Part shown: piece by piece, positions 55,356 to 63,685 of the stretch
Layout: every line of letters starts with the position of its first letter
Numbering within the stretch: position 1 is the stretch's first letter
Source: Rhodospirillaceae bacterium UBA4468
Lineage (GTDB): Bacteria; Pseudomonadota; Alphaproteobacteria; Rhodospirillales; Casp-alpha2
DNA: 64,000 nt
NCBI GenBank assembly: GCA_002389385.1
Contig: DGOK01000054.1
Coordinates: 1-64,000, forward strand
Reading direction: 5' to 3'
Program-made: the position numbers and the translations under genes
Notes under the pieces: generated by a model
The model's input: the letters and a program-made list of their open reading frames with translations, nothing else
Database searches by the model: none
Told to the model about the DNA's origin: nothing

Positions 55356-56343
55356 CGTAGACGCGTTTTTCTCCTTCTCGACGCAGGGCACGAACAAGTC
55401 CAATGTCTAAGGTCGTTGACTGTGTTCTAATTGGACTTTTTCTCTGAACGATTTGGCTGTGATGGTTGAATCAATGCCCGGTGTTTATGACGCGCATAAA
55501 ACACTCTTTGATCGCTTTGAAATTTTTTCCATCATCTTTTTTAAAATTGAGTATTTGTTCCACGTTTGGTCTTCTGTCGAAAGTCATAACCCACGCTTTA
55601 AGTCCTCAATCAAAGGTCGCCTTCGCTACATGCTCACACCGCTGGCATTGATCGATCTTATCGTCATCTTACCCTTTTACGTGAGCGCACTCGTCGGTGT
55701 GGACTTGAGAATGCTCCTTGCTCTACGTCTTTTAAGGGTCTTTAGACTGACCCGTTATGCAAAGTCGATGAACATGCTTCTACAAGTACTTCGCGATGAA
55801 GCCCCGATTATTTCTTCAGCTTTGTTTGTCTTATTGATGCTGATTTCTGTTGCCGCCAGCATCACATACCTGGCCGAGCATGAGGCACAGCCCGAGGCGT
55901 TTGCATCGATCCCCCATGCACTCTGGTGGGCCGCCGTCACAATGACGACCATTGGTTATGGCGACGTTGTGCCTGTGACGCTTATCGGGCGCATTTGCGC
56001 AGCTGCGATTGGTATTGTCAGTGTGGGAATGGTTGCCTTACCTGCGGGTATCCTGGCATCCGGCTTTAACGAGGCCCTACATAAACGTCGCAAGCAATAT
56101 GAAGATGTCGTCGACACCGCACTCCAGGATGGCGTCATTGATCCAAACGATCATGAACAACTTCGTATCGTACAAGAAGAGCTGGGGCTATCTGCTCATG
56201 AAGCCGCAAACATGCTCAAAGCTGGTTACCGTAAAATATCTACAGGCACGGAGATTTGCGGACATTGTGGCAAAACAGTTTTACGTCCGAAAGACCCCGA
56301 TGACAGTGGTGGCACTAGTCATCGAGTTTCCAAGTTCGACTAG
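55356..56343 (+). pseudogene. Voltage-gated-type K+ channel with frameshifted N-terminus
   Basis: The intact part (from about 55453) encodes helices S2-S6 of a six-helix ion channel. There is an Arg-rich S4-like segment (LRLLRVFRLTRYAKSMNML), the pore with selectivity filter TTIGYGDVVP, and a C-terminal domain ending with a zinc-like CGHCGK. Upstream, the expected N-terminus and S1 are spread over different frames: RRRVFLLLDAGHEQVQ in one, MSKVVDCVLIGLFL (around 55403-55444) in a second, and LNDLAVMVESMPG in the third. At least two single-base indels near 55400 and 55442 are needed. No complete start exists in the present frame except TTG or GTG within S1. Likely non-functional, or a sequencing problem. 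Confidence 0.7.
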
Positions 56344-56834
56344 GCAACGGCGCACAATACTGTTTCTCGCATATCAGGGGTTACCGAATTACGCGGTTTG
56401 GCAATTTCAAGACCACCTGCTTTAAAAGCACGCCCTATTTCTCCTGCAACTGCGAGTACCGTGCCATGACACGGTGTCGGCAAAAGCCACGACGCAATAG
56501 CATTTGCATGCGGCTGTCGGTCGTGGAGAACAGCGCCTATCAACGCCAACAAAGCGCGTTCATCCGCCGTAGCACCTTTGCTTCCCGGATGCATCAAATA
56601 AAACGTCCGTCGTGCATGCAGCCCAAGAACATGAGCCAACAATTTCACACCCTTACTCGCGCGATCCGCATGCGGCGATCCAAATTCACGCGCCATCAGT
56701 CCGCGTAAGTACGTGTAGTTTTCAGAGCTTTGCGACCATAGCCGAAAACAATCCAATAATAACGATTCCGTACGGCAGAAACGGGTTTCATTTGATTTTA
56801 AAGGACTTACGTAAGCTCGTTTTTTGATTGCCAT
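56340..56834 (-). CDS. Hypothetical protein behind a Fur box
   Basis: ATG 56834 (MAIKKRAYVSPLKSNETRFC) follows GGGAG at a normal distance. The 164-residue protein is probably soluble and mostly helical: CRTESLLLDCFRLWSQSSEN, then FGSPHADRASKGVKLLAHVL, then ERALLALIGAVLHDRQPHAN, WLLPTPCHGTVLAVAGEIG, and a C-terminal RETVLCAVA. His and Cys residues are frequent, but no known motif is recognised. A near-consensus Fur site lies 54 bases upstream, so it is probably iron-repressed; a role in iron supply or iron sparing is inferred from that alone. Its end overlaps the channel stop by 4 bp. Confidence 0.75.
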   Translation of the reverse strand: MAIKKRAYVSPLKSNETRFCRTESLLLDCFRLWSQSSENYTYLRGLMAREFGSPHADRASKGVKLLAHVLGLHARRTFYLMHPGSKGATADERALLALIGAVLHDRQPHANAIASWLLPTPCHGTVLAVAGEIGRAFKAGGLEIAKPRNSVTPDMRETVLCAVA

Positions 56835-56887
56835 AAAGGATCTCCCTGATTGAACGTTCAAAAGAAATACCACAACATTTTACAAAT

Positions 56888-56906
56888 GCAAATGATAATC
56901 ATTATT
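56888..56906 (-). promoter_or_regulatory. Fur box (iron-responsive operator)
   Basis: The sequence GCAAATGATAATCATTATT matches the classical 19-bp Fur consensus GATAATGATAATCATTATC at 16 of 19 positions, including the whole inner palindrome ATGATAATCAT. It lies in the AT-rich gap between folC (ends 56919) and the start of the unknown gene (56834). Since folC transcription would come from far upstream, the site most plausibly controls the unknown gene. In alphaproteobacteria Fur/Mur and Irr share iron control, so the binding protein is not certain. Confidence 0.72.
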
Positions 56907-56918
56907 AATAACTATTAT

Positions 56919-58208
56919 TTATTGATGATCCTTGAGGATCTTTCCGGCGAAGTAGAGCGATCCACAAATCAATATCCGGGAACTTTTGAACTGATCCTCT
57001 GCTATTTTTTTGACCGCCGACAACGCATCATCGGCAACATCAACCTTCAATCCAACAGACAGCGCAATATCTCTTAGGTCAGTGGCTTGAATGGCTGCGG
57101 CTTCATCCGGGATCGTGACACAGTGAACACTCGCCGCGATCTCAGAAAACGCGCGGAAGTATCCTTCCGGTTCTTTACTGTTAATCATTCCAACAACAAG
57201 ATGGAGCGGTTGGTCCTGCCAAACGGCGCGTCCATGATCTGCAATAATCTCACCTGCTGCTGGGTTGTGGCCACCATCCAACCAAACGTCCCAACTTTCA
57301 GGCACCGCATCGATAATCGGGCCACGTCGTAATTGTTGCATACGTGCTGGCCATTCGACGGCGCGAAATCCTGCCTCTATATGTGCCGTTGAAATATCAA
57401 ACTCGCTCAAGCTTCTCGCCATCACCGCAGCCTGCGCTGCATTCATAATTTGATGTGCACCAGGCAAAGCAGGTTTTGGTAAGATAAGTTGCTCACCATG
57501 ATGTTCAAGAATGATCTGGCCATCTTCTTCGTGTGCTCGCCAGTTCACGCCACATTCAATCAATGGCGCTTCTTTGGCGTCTGTGTGACCAACAATGACA
57601 TCCATCACCTCTGAACGTTGCGGACCAACAACGCAAGGAACCCCCGGTTTTATAATGCCCGCCTTTTCCGTCATGATTTTAGCAAGCGTATCGCCTAGAA
57701 ATTGCTGATGGTCGAGCGATACCGGTGTAATTCCTGTTAAAGCGGGCTTGGGCACAACGTTCGTCGCATCTAAGCGTCCGCCCAATCCATTTTCTAAAAG
57801 TACGATATCAGCCGGGACACGCGAGAACGCAATGAATGCAGCCGCCGTCGTGATTTCAAAAAACGTTATCGGTAGGCCATCGTTCGCAATCTCACATTCG
57901 GCCAACATCTCTTGTAGATACGCTTCATCAATCAGCTTACCTGCCAGACGAATCCGTTCATGAAAATCTACGAGATGAGGCGATGTATAGACATGAACCC
58001 GAAGCCCGGCAGCTTCCAAGATTGCACGGAGGAATGCCAGCGTTGAGCCTTTCCCGTTCGTACCAGTTACATGCACAACAGGCGGCAATGCCCGTTCGGG
58101 ATGACCAAGAGCAGCCAGAAGCCGCTCCATTCGGCCCAAGGATAAATCAACAAGTTTTGGGTGGAGGGATAAGAGACGCTCTAGCGTCGACTCACTTTTT
58201 GCTCTCGT
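56919..58208 (-). CDS. folC: Folylpolyglutamate synthase / dihydrofolate synthase
   Basis: FolC joins glutamate to dihydropteroate and adds polyglutamate tails to folates. I place the start at GTG 58208, inside the end of accD, since the longer frame (58244) only overlaps it. The 429-residue protein has the Mur-ligase ATP loop VHVTGTNGKGSTLAFL, TSPHLVDFHERIRL, FFEITTAAAF, ENGLGGRLDATN, and DGGHNPAAG. Last gene of the trpB-trpA-accD-folC unit, a common alphaproteobacterial set. Confidence 0.95.
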   Translation of the reverse strand, partial: TRAKSESTLERLLSLHPKLVDLSLGRMERLLAALGHPERALPPVVHVTGTNGKGSTLAFLRAILEAAGLRVHVYTSPHLVDFHERIRLAGKLIDEAYLQEMLAECEIANDGLPITFFEITTAAAFIAFSRVPADIVLLENGLGGRLDATNVVPKPALTGITPVSLDHQQFLGDTLAKIMTEKAGIIKPGVPCVVGPQRSEVMDVIVGHTDAKEAPLIECGVNWRAHEEDGQIILEHHGEQLILPKPALPGAHQIMNAAQAAVMARSLSEFDISTAHIEAGFRAVEWPARMQQLRRGPIIDAVPESWDVWLDGGHNPAAGEIIADHGRAVWQDQPLHLVVGMINSKEPEGYFRAFSEIAASVHCVTIPDEAAAIQATDLRDIALSVGLKVDVADDALSAVKKIAEDQFKSSRILICGSLYFAGKILKDHQ

Positions 58209-59196
58209 CACGGCTTTCAATGCCGTCCTTTTTACTGTCCGCATCAGATTTTATTTCTGCGTTGGTCACAGTGACCGGCGGAAGAATTTCAGCTTCGACA
58301 ATGGCGGTGCTTTTCGTCGTCACCGTCATAGGCTTTGTTGCTTTACTGGTGACCATCAGTAAATCGATGACCTTCGCCAATTCCGCCTGCAAGTTCTTAC
58401 GCGGCACGACCATATCGATCATACCATGTTCAAGAAGATACTCTGCGCGCTGGAACCCCTCAGGCAAGGTTTCGCGGATTGTTTGTTCGATGACGCGCTG
58501 TCCGGCAAATCCGATCACAGCACCCGGTTCAGAAATATGTATGTCCCCCAACATTGCGAGAGATGCACTCACACCACCGGTTGTTGGATCACATAAAATC
58601 ACGATGTAAGGCAAACCAGCTTCGCGCACTTCTTCGACGGCAATTGTGGTTCTGGCTAGCTGCATGAGCGAATGAATGCCCTCTTGCATGCGTGCGCCAC
58701 CAGATGACGTCAACACGACCAATGGCGCATGCTGTTTCACAGCAAGACGCGCGGCCTTAATAACCCCATCACCAACAGCCAACCCCATCGAGCCACCCAT
58801 AAAGGCGAAATCGAAAGCAGCCATAACCGTTTGCGCACCACTAACTTTGCCATGCGCAACCATGATCGCATCATTGCTTTTAGTTTTGGCTTTAGATTCT
58901 TTAAGACGCTCCGTATAGCGCTTAACGTCCCTGAATTTGAGGGGGTCCGTAATCGGCGCTTCAACCTCAACCTTCTCAAACACGCCATCATCAAACAACA
59001 TTTCAAGGCGCTCATTCGCACCTAAGCGCATGTGATGATCACAGTGCTGACAGACTTTTAAATTTTTAGCGAGATCGCGATGGAAGATCATCTGCCCGCA
59101 ATCAGGACACTTATACCAGAGGTTATCTGGGACTTCTTTGCTGCCACCAACTAGCTTTTGAAGCTTAGGGCGAACGAAGTTTGCAATCCAACTCAA
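58192..59196 (-). CDS. accD: Acetyl-CoA carboxylase carboxyltransferase beta subunit
   Basis: AccD with AccA transfers the carboxyl group from biotin to acetyl-CoA. The 334-residue protein begins MSWIANFVRPKLQKL from a TTG at 59196 overlapping the trpA stop. It has a four-Cys zinc ribbon (YKCPDCGQMI and KVCQHCDHH), the crotonase core with MGGSMGLAVGDG, SSGGARMQEG, and GGVSASLAMLGD. A charged tail of about 45 residues (to SRDESKK) follows the core and is variable in the family. Confidence 0.96.
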   Translation of the reverse strand: MSWIANFVRPKLQKLVGGSKEVPDNLWYKCPDCGQMIFHRDLAKNLKVCQHCDHHMRLGANERLEMLFDDGVFEKVEVEAPITDPLKFRDVKRYTERLKESKAKTKSNDAIMVAHGKVSGAQTVMAAFDFAFMGGSMGLAVGDGVIKAARLAVKQHAPLVVLTSSGGARMQEGIHSLMQLARTTIAVEEVREAGLPYIVILCDPTTGGVSASLAMLGDIHISEPGAVIGFAGQRVIEQTIRETLPEGFQRAEYLLEHGMIDMVVPRKNLQAELAKVIDLLMVTSKATKPMTVTTKSTAIVEAEILPPVTVTNAEIKSDADSKKDGIESRDESKK

Positions 59197-60059
59197 GAGA
59201 CGGTCTCCGTCTTCTTTACACTGCGCACACCAACGGCGAGTGCTTTCACAAGGTCGAGCACCGCATCAACGGTGCCTGGTCCTGGCTTATTGTTGTCATC
59301 AAAGTTTGCAGTGATCTGGTCAACCAACGCCGACCCAACAACCGCTGCATCTGCAACGGCTGCAATACCTGCAGCTTGTTCAGGTGTACGAATACCAAAA
59401 CCAACCGCAACCGGCAGATCAGTCTGCGCGCGAATACGCCCAACGTGTGCAGCAACATCCGTTGTCTTTGCTGAACTCGTGCCTGTAATTCCAGTGATCG
59501 ATACGAAATAAACGAACCCGCTGGCATGGTCCAATACCCGCGGCAATCTGGCATCTGTTGTTGTTGGTGCTGTCAGATAAATGAAATTGATCCCCGCTTT
59601 TAAAGCCGGCAAACACAACTCGCCTTCTTCTTCCGGGGGCAGATCAACAACGATAAGTCCATCAACGCCTGCTTTTTTGGCATCAGCCAAAAACGTGTCG
59701 ACGCCATAAATATAGATCGGATTATAATATCCCATCAAAACGATGGGCGTCTCGTCGTCTTTCTTACGAAATTCAGCAACGATGCCCAAAGTTTTGCGAA
59801 GCGTCATGCCCGCCTTGATCGCACGTAATGAACTGGCCTGAATAGCAGGGCCATCAGCCATCGGGTCTGAAAACGGCACGCCGATTTCAATCAAGTCCGC
59901 ACCAGCTTCAGCAATCCCATCAAGGATTTTAACCGATGTTTCGAGGTCGGGATCGCCCGCCGTCGTAAATGTCACGAGACCCGCCCGGCCTTCGGCACGG
60001 AGCTTCTCGAAGCGTTTGGCGATACGTGTTTCTGGGTTTTTCGTCATCATACCACTCAC
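59193..60059 (-). CDS. trpA: Tryptophan synthase alpha chain
   Basis: TrpA cleaves indole-3-glycerol phosphate to indole, which is channelled to TrpB. Its 288 residues show the TIM-barrel signature: RAGLVTFTTAGDP, LIEIGVPFSDPMADGPAIQ (catalytic Glu), YYNPIYIYGVDTF with the catalytic Asp region, and the phosphate-binding GFGIRTPEQAAGI. The GTG at 60059 overlaps the trpB stop; ATG 60050 or 60047 are alternatives. Sits between trpB and accD with 4-bp overlaps on both sides. Confidence 0.96.
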   Translation of the reverse strand: MSGMMTKNPETRIAKRFEKLRAEGRAGLVTFTTAGDPDLETSVKILDGIAEAGADLIEIGVPFSDPMADGPAIQASSLRAIKAGMTLRKTLGIVAEFRKKDDETPIVLMGYYNPIYIYGVDTFLADAKKAGVDGLIVVDLPPEEEGELCLPALKAGINFIYLTAPTTTDARLPRVLDHASGFVYFVSITGITGTSSAKTTDVAAHVGRIRAQTDLPVAVGFGIRTPEQAAGIAAVADAAVVGSALVDQITANFDDNNKPGPGTVDAVLDLVKALAVGVRSVKKTETVS

Positions 60060-61267
60060 ATATCAAAGCCAAAGCGTTCGGCAACGGCGAAAATATCTTT
60101 ATCGCCACGGCCGCACAGGTTCATCACCATCAAATGATCTTTCGGTAGGTCTGGCGCAATTTTCGCCACGTGCGCTAAAGCATGGCACGGCTCAAGTGCA
60201 GGGATAATCCCTTCTTTTGCTGTGCATAATTTAAATGCTTCCAATGCTTCGAGATCCGTAACTGAAACATATTCAACCCGACCAATATCACGAAGCCAAG
60301 AATGCTCGGGCCCGATACCTGGATAATCAAGGCCTGCCGAAATCGAATAGCCATCTTTAATCTGACCTTCGTCATCTTGTAACAAATAGGTCCGGTTGCC
60401 ATGCAATACGCCAGGACGTCCACCTTTCAATGACGCACAGTGCTCACCGGTTTCAATACCGTGGCCAGCAGCTTCGACGCCAATAATGCGGACACTATCG
60501 TCATCAAGGAAGGGGTGGAACAAACCAATTGCATTGGAGCCACCGCCGATCGATGCGACCAACGAGTCGGGTAAACGCCCTTCTTGCTCATACATCTGTT
60601 CACGTGTTTCATTGCCGATGATACACTGGAAATCCCGTACCATCATTGGGTACGGATGCGGACCCGCAGCGGTTCCGATCAGGTAATACGTGTCTTCGAC
60701 ATTCGCGACCCAATCGCGCAAGGCTTCGTTCATCGCATCTTTGAGCGTGCCCGTGCCAGCGGTCACCGGAATAATCTCAGCACCCAGTAACTTCATCCGA
60801 AAGACGTTTGGCTTTTGGCGCTCGACATCCGTCGCACCCATGTAGACAACGCACGGCATGCCATACAATGCACACACGGTTGCCGTCGCAACGCCATGCT
60901 GCCCGGCCCCGGTTTCAGCAATGATCCGTTTTTTGCCCATCCGACGCGCCAACAAAATTTGACCAATTGTGTTATTGATCTTGTGCGCACCCGTATGATT
61001 AAGCTCATCGCGTTTGAAGAAAATCTTCGCGCCGCCAAAATGCTCGGTCATTCTTTGCGCATAATAAAGCGGCGAAGGGCGCCCAACATAATGCTTCATC
61101 AGACGGTCAAACTCTGCCCAGAAACCATCGTCATTACTGGCTTTCTCGTAAGCTTTCTCAACTTCGAGAATGAGCGGCATCAGCGTTTCCGCGACAAACC
61201 GACCCCCATAAATACCAAAGTGGCCATTCTCGTCGACACCATTTCTGAGCGTGTTTAATTTGTTCAT
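60056..61267 (-). CDS. trpB: Tryptophan synthase beta chain
   Basis: TrpB condenses indole with serine using pyridoxal phosphate. The 403-residue protein shows the PLP Lys in HTGAHKINNTIGQILLA, GAGQHGVATATVCAL, and the PLP phosphate loop GGGSNAIGLFHPF. SAGLDYPGIGPEHSWLRD and the C-terminal NLCGRGDKDIF complete it. Typical length. First gene of the overlap-linked set trpB-trpA-accD-folC; trpF lies 79 bp upstream and probably shares its promoter. Confidence 0.97.
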   Translation of the reverse strand: MNKLNTLRNGVDENGHFGIYGGRFVAETLMPLILEVEKAYEKASNDDGFWAEFDRLMKHYVGRPSPLYYAQRMTEHFGGAKIFFKRDELNHTGAHKINNTIGQILLARRMGKKRIIAETGAGQHGVATATVCALYGMPCVVYMGATDVERQKPNVFRMKLLGAEIIPVTAGTGTLKDAMNEALRDWVANVEDTYYLIGTAAGPHPYPMMVRDFQCIIGNETREQMYEQEGRLPDSLVASIGGGSNAIGLFHPFLDDDSVRIIGVEAAGHGIETGEHCASLKGGRPGVLHGNRTYLLQDDEGQIKDGYSISAGLDYPGIGPEHSWLRDIGRVEYVSVTDLEALEAFKLCTAKEGIIPALEPCHALAHVAKIAPDLPKDHLMVMNLCGRGDKDIFAVAERFGFDM

Positions 61268-61346
61268 ATCTCAACCTTTCCTCAAGCGCCGCAATTTAGC
61301 CGCTGAGTACCCGGTTTAACAGGGCTTTCTCACTATCGCGGCAGCG

Positions 61347-61988
61347 TTATATTTGTTTTACGGCAGCGATGAAGTCTTGGATTTTCTGGATGCTTTTCTG
61401 GCCTGATGCATCCTCGACACCGCTCGAGACATCCACCATCGGCGCATTTGTCGCCTTTATTGCTGTGCCGACGTTTTCAGCATCAAGCCCACCCGCCAAA
61501 AGCCAAGGCACAGACCAACTTTCATCAGACAAAAGCCCCCAATCGAAGCTTACTGCATTGCCACCGGGACGCGTTGCATCTTTTGGTGGTTTTGCATCGA
61601 ACAGCAACATGTCTGAAACAGTTTCGAATGCATGGGCGGCTTTAACATCGTCGGCTGAAGCAATCGGCAGCACCTTGATCACACTCAGCCCGTATTTCTG
61701 GCGGACTTCACTGACACGCTGGGCTGTCTCATGCCCATGCAACTGTAATGTGTCGACACCGGCACCAGCAACAATCTGATCCAGCAATTCATCGTCAGCA
61801 TCCACCGTCAGCGCAACCTTGCGAACATTGTCCGGAACACTCGCCGTCAGGCTGGCTGCGGCTTCAATTGTCACATTTCGCGGCGAGCGCGGAAAGAACA
61901 CGTAGCCTGTCAGCCCCGCACCAGCTTCGACGGCAGCATCAACGTGCTGAGCCTTGCTCAAGCCACATATTTTAACGATAGTATTCAT
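61347..61988 (-). CDS. trpF: Phosphoribosylanthranilate isomerase
   Basis: TrpF carries out the Amadori rearrangement of phosphoribosylanthranilate. The 213-residue TIM-barrel protein has KICGLSKAQHVDAAVEAGA with the catalytic Cys, GYVFFPRSPRNV, DTLQLHGHE, LLFDAKPP with the catalytic Asp, and WLLAGGLDAENVGTAI with SSGVE near the end. Lies between pyrF and trpB. Confidence 0.95.
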   Translation of the reverse strand: MNTIVKICGLSKAQHVDAAVEAGAGLTGYVFFPRSPRNVTIEAAASLTASVPDNVRKVALTVDADDELLDQIVAGAGVDTLQLHGHETAQRVSEVRQKYGLSVIKVLPIASADDVKAAHAFETVSDMLLFDAKPPKDATRPGGNAVSFDWGLLSDESWSVPWLLAGGLDAENVGTAIKATNAPMVDVSSGVEDASGQKSIQKIQDFIAAVKQI

Positions 61989-62011
61989 TGTAGTCTCCAG
62001 AGTTTCCTAGA

Positions 62012-62722
62012 TTAAAGGCCTCCAAGCTCGTCAGCAATTCGTTTTGCAGCAGCGACAGGGTCGTCGGCCCCCGTAATAGGACGGCCAATAACAAGATAAT
62101 CTGCGCCGTCTCGGATGGCATCAGCGGGGGTCGTGATCCGCTTTTGATCGCCTGTTGCCGCCCATGTAGGACGAATACCCGGCACCACCAACTTAAAGTC
62201 AGGTCCACAAACTGCGCGAATAGGTTTGATTTCGTGCGGACTGCAAACAACACCATCAAGGCCACATGACTTGGCCAGCGACGCCAAATGTACAACTTGA
62301 TCTTCAGCCGTCTTGTCGACACCAAGTTCGTGTAAATCGTCATCACCCAGCGACGTGAGAACAGTGACAGCGATAAGCATTGGCTTTTCGCCAGATACCT
62401 CATCAAGTGCTGTACGTGCTTTGCGCATCATTTCTGAACCGCCGCATGCATGTACATTCAATATTGATGGCGATAATGGTAACGCTGAGCTTATCGCACC
62501 TGCGACTGTATTTGGAATATCGTGGAACTTTAAATCCAGGAAAACGGGCATGCCGACTTCGGCTAACGCACGCACCCCTTCAGGGCCATTCGCCACAAAG
62601 AATTCTTTGCCAAGCTTCACACCGCCGACGTGCCCTATGAGTTGCTTTGCAAGCTCAAGGGCCTTCGCCGTATCAGGCGTGTCCAGGGCAACATAAATGC
62701 GTTCTGTTGGTGTCAGTGTCAT
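62012..62722 (-). CDS. pyrF: Orotidine 5'-phosphate decarboxylase
   Basis: PyrF makes UMP from OMP, the last step of pyrimidine synthesis. The 236-residue protein shows the catalytic DLKFHDIPNTVAGA (Asp-Lys-Asp set), VNVHACGGSEM-like (LNVHACGGSEMMRKA), DGVVCSPHE, VVPGIRP, and the phosphate-binding DYLVIGRPITGA. Spacing of 23 bp to trpF and 12 bp to the upstream gene implies one operon; trpF-pyrF-lapA neighbours are characteristic of alphaproteobacteria. Confidence 0.97.
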   Translation of the reverse strand: MTLTPTERIYVALDTPDTAKALELAKQLIGHVGGVKLGKEFFVANGPEGVRALAEVGMPVFLDLKFHDIPNTVAGAISSALPLSPSILNVHACGGSEMMRKARTALDEVSGEKPMLIAVTVLTSLGDDDLHELGVDKTAEDQVVHLASLAKSCGLDGVVCSPHEIKPIRAVCGPDFKLVVPGIRPTWAATGDQKRITTPADAIRDGADYLVIGRPITGADDPVAAAKRIADELGGL

Positions 62723-62734
62723 AATGGCGACGAT

Positions 62735-63676
62735 TTAACCTTCCAGCCGCTTGTAAGCAAGCATTGCAGCGGCCAAATCTTCAATTGCTGTGCCTGCAGA
62801 CTTGAACAACGTGATGTCGTCGGGCTTACGATCAACGGTGATTGAGCCCGATGCTAAATCGAAGAGATCGCCCAAAACATCGCTATCAGAAATTATACCG
62901 CGCGCTAATGGGTCGCACAGATCACCAGCTTCTTTCGTCGTACCAGCACGCGTATCACAGTAAATCTTCGATTTTAGTAATACCCCGTCATCGGCTTCGC
63001 GCATATCCGGACGGAACGCGCCGACCAAATCAATATGCTGCCCCGACCTCAGCCATTCACCCATTATCAAAGGTTTTTTAGAAAGTGTGCCTGCGGAAAT
63101 GATATCCGCCCAATTTGCACTTTCAGCCAAATCATCGGCAACAGAAGCGTTCATTCCAGCTGCCTTCAATTCATCAACACGTGCCTGTGCATTCTCAGCG
63201 TCCCGCCCCCAAACACGTACATCATCAATGGGACGGACAGCTGCATGTGCTTGTGGCAAGTGTTGCGCGAGCACCCCTGTGCCCACCATCAGCAGCTTGC
63301 GCGCATTTTTAGGCGCTAAGTACCGTGCTGCCACAGCTGACGAGGCGGCCGTGCGCCTTGCCGTTAATTCTGGCCCGTCGAGCAAAGCCAGTGGCTGGCC
63401 GGTCTCACGGTTGAATAATTGGTACGTCGCTTGGACTGCAGGCAAAGACTTCAACGCATTATCAGGAGCCACAATGACTGTTTTCACCCCTAGAAACCCG
63501 TCATCAGACCATGCGGGCATCAAGAGCAACGTCGCGCCCTGCCCGTCGGTCACATCAATATTATGATGAGCGCGAACAGGTACCGTGAAGCCGCCCTGGA
63601 ATGCAGCATCAATGGCATCAACAAGATTTAAATAAGGAAGAGCCTGACGAAGTGCTGCTGCGTCGAATAATTTCAT
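62735..63676 (-). CDS. Ornithine cyclodeaminase / mu-crystallin family protein
   Basis: This 313-residue NAD(P)-binding protein of the OCD/mu-crystallin family shows GFLGVKTVIVAPDN, LLDGPELTARRTAASSAVAA (substrate-binding region) and the Rossmann motif LLMVGTGVLAQHLPQAHA. HIDLVGAFRPDMREADD and VYCDTR-like (IYCDTRAG) follow. Members include ornithine cyclodeaminase, alanine dehydrogenase and ketimine or pyrroline-2-carboxylate reductases; I cannot tell which this is. Inserted between lapA and pyrF. Confidence 0.9.
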   Translation of the reverse strand: MKLFDAAALRQALPYLNLVDAIDAAFQGGFTVPVRAHHNIDVTDGQGATLLLMPAWSDDGFLGVKTVIVAPDNALKSLPAVQATYQLFNRETGQPLALLDGPELTARRTAASSAVAARYLAPKNARKLLMVGTGVLAQHLPQAHAAVRPIDDVRVWGRDAENAQARVDELKAAGMNASVADDLAESANWADIISAGTLSKKPLIMGEWLRSGQHIDLVGAFRPDMREADDGVLLKSKIYCDTRAGTTKEAGDLCDPLARGIISDSDVLGDLFDLASGSITVDRKPDDITLFKSAGTAIEDLAAAMLAYKRLEG

Positions 63677-63685
63677 GGGGCGTCT

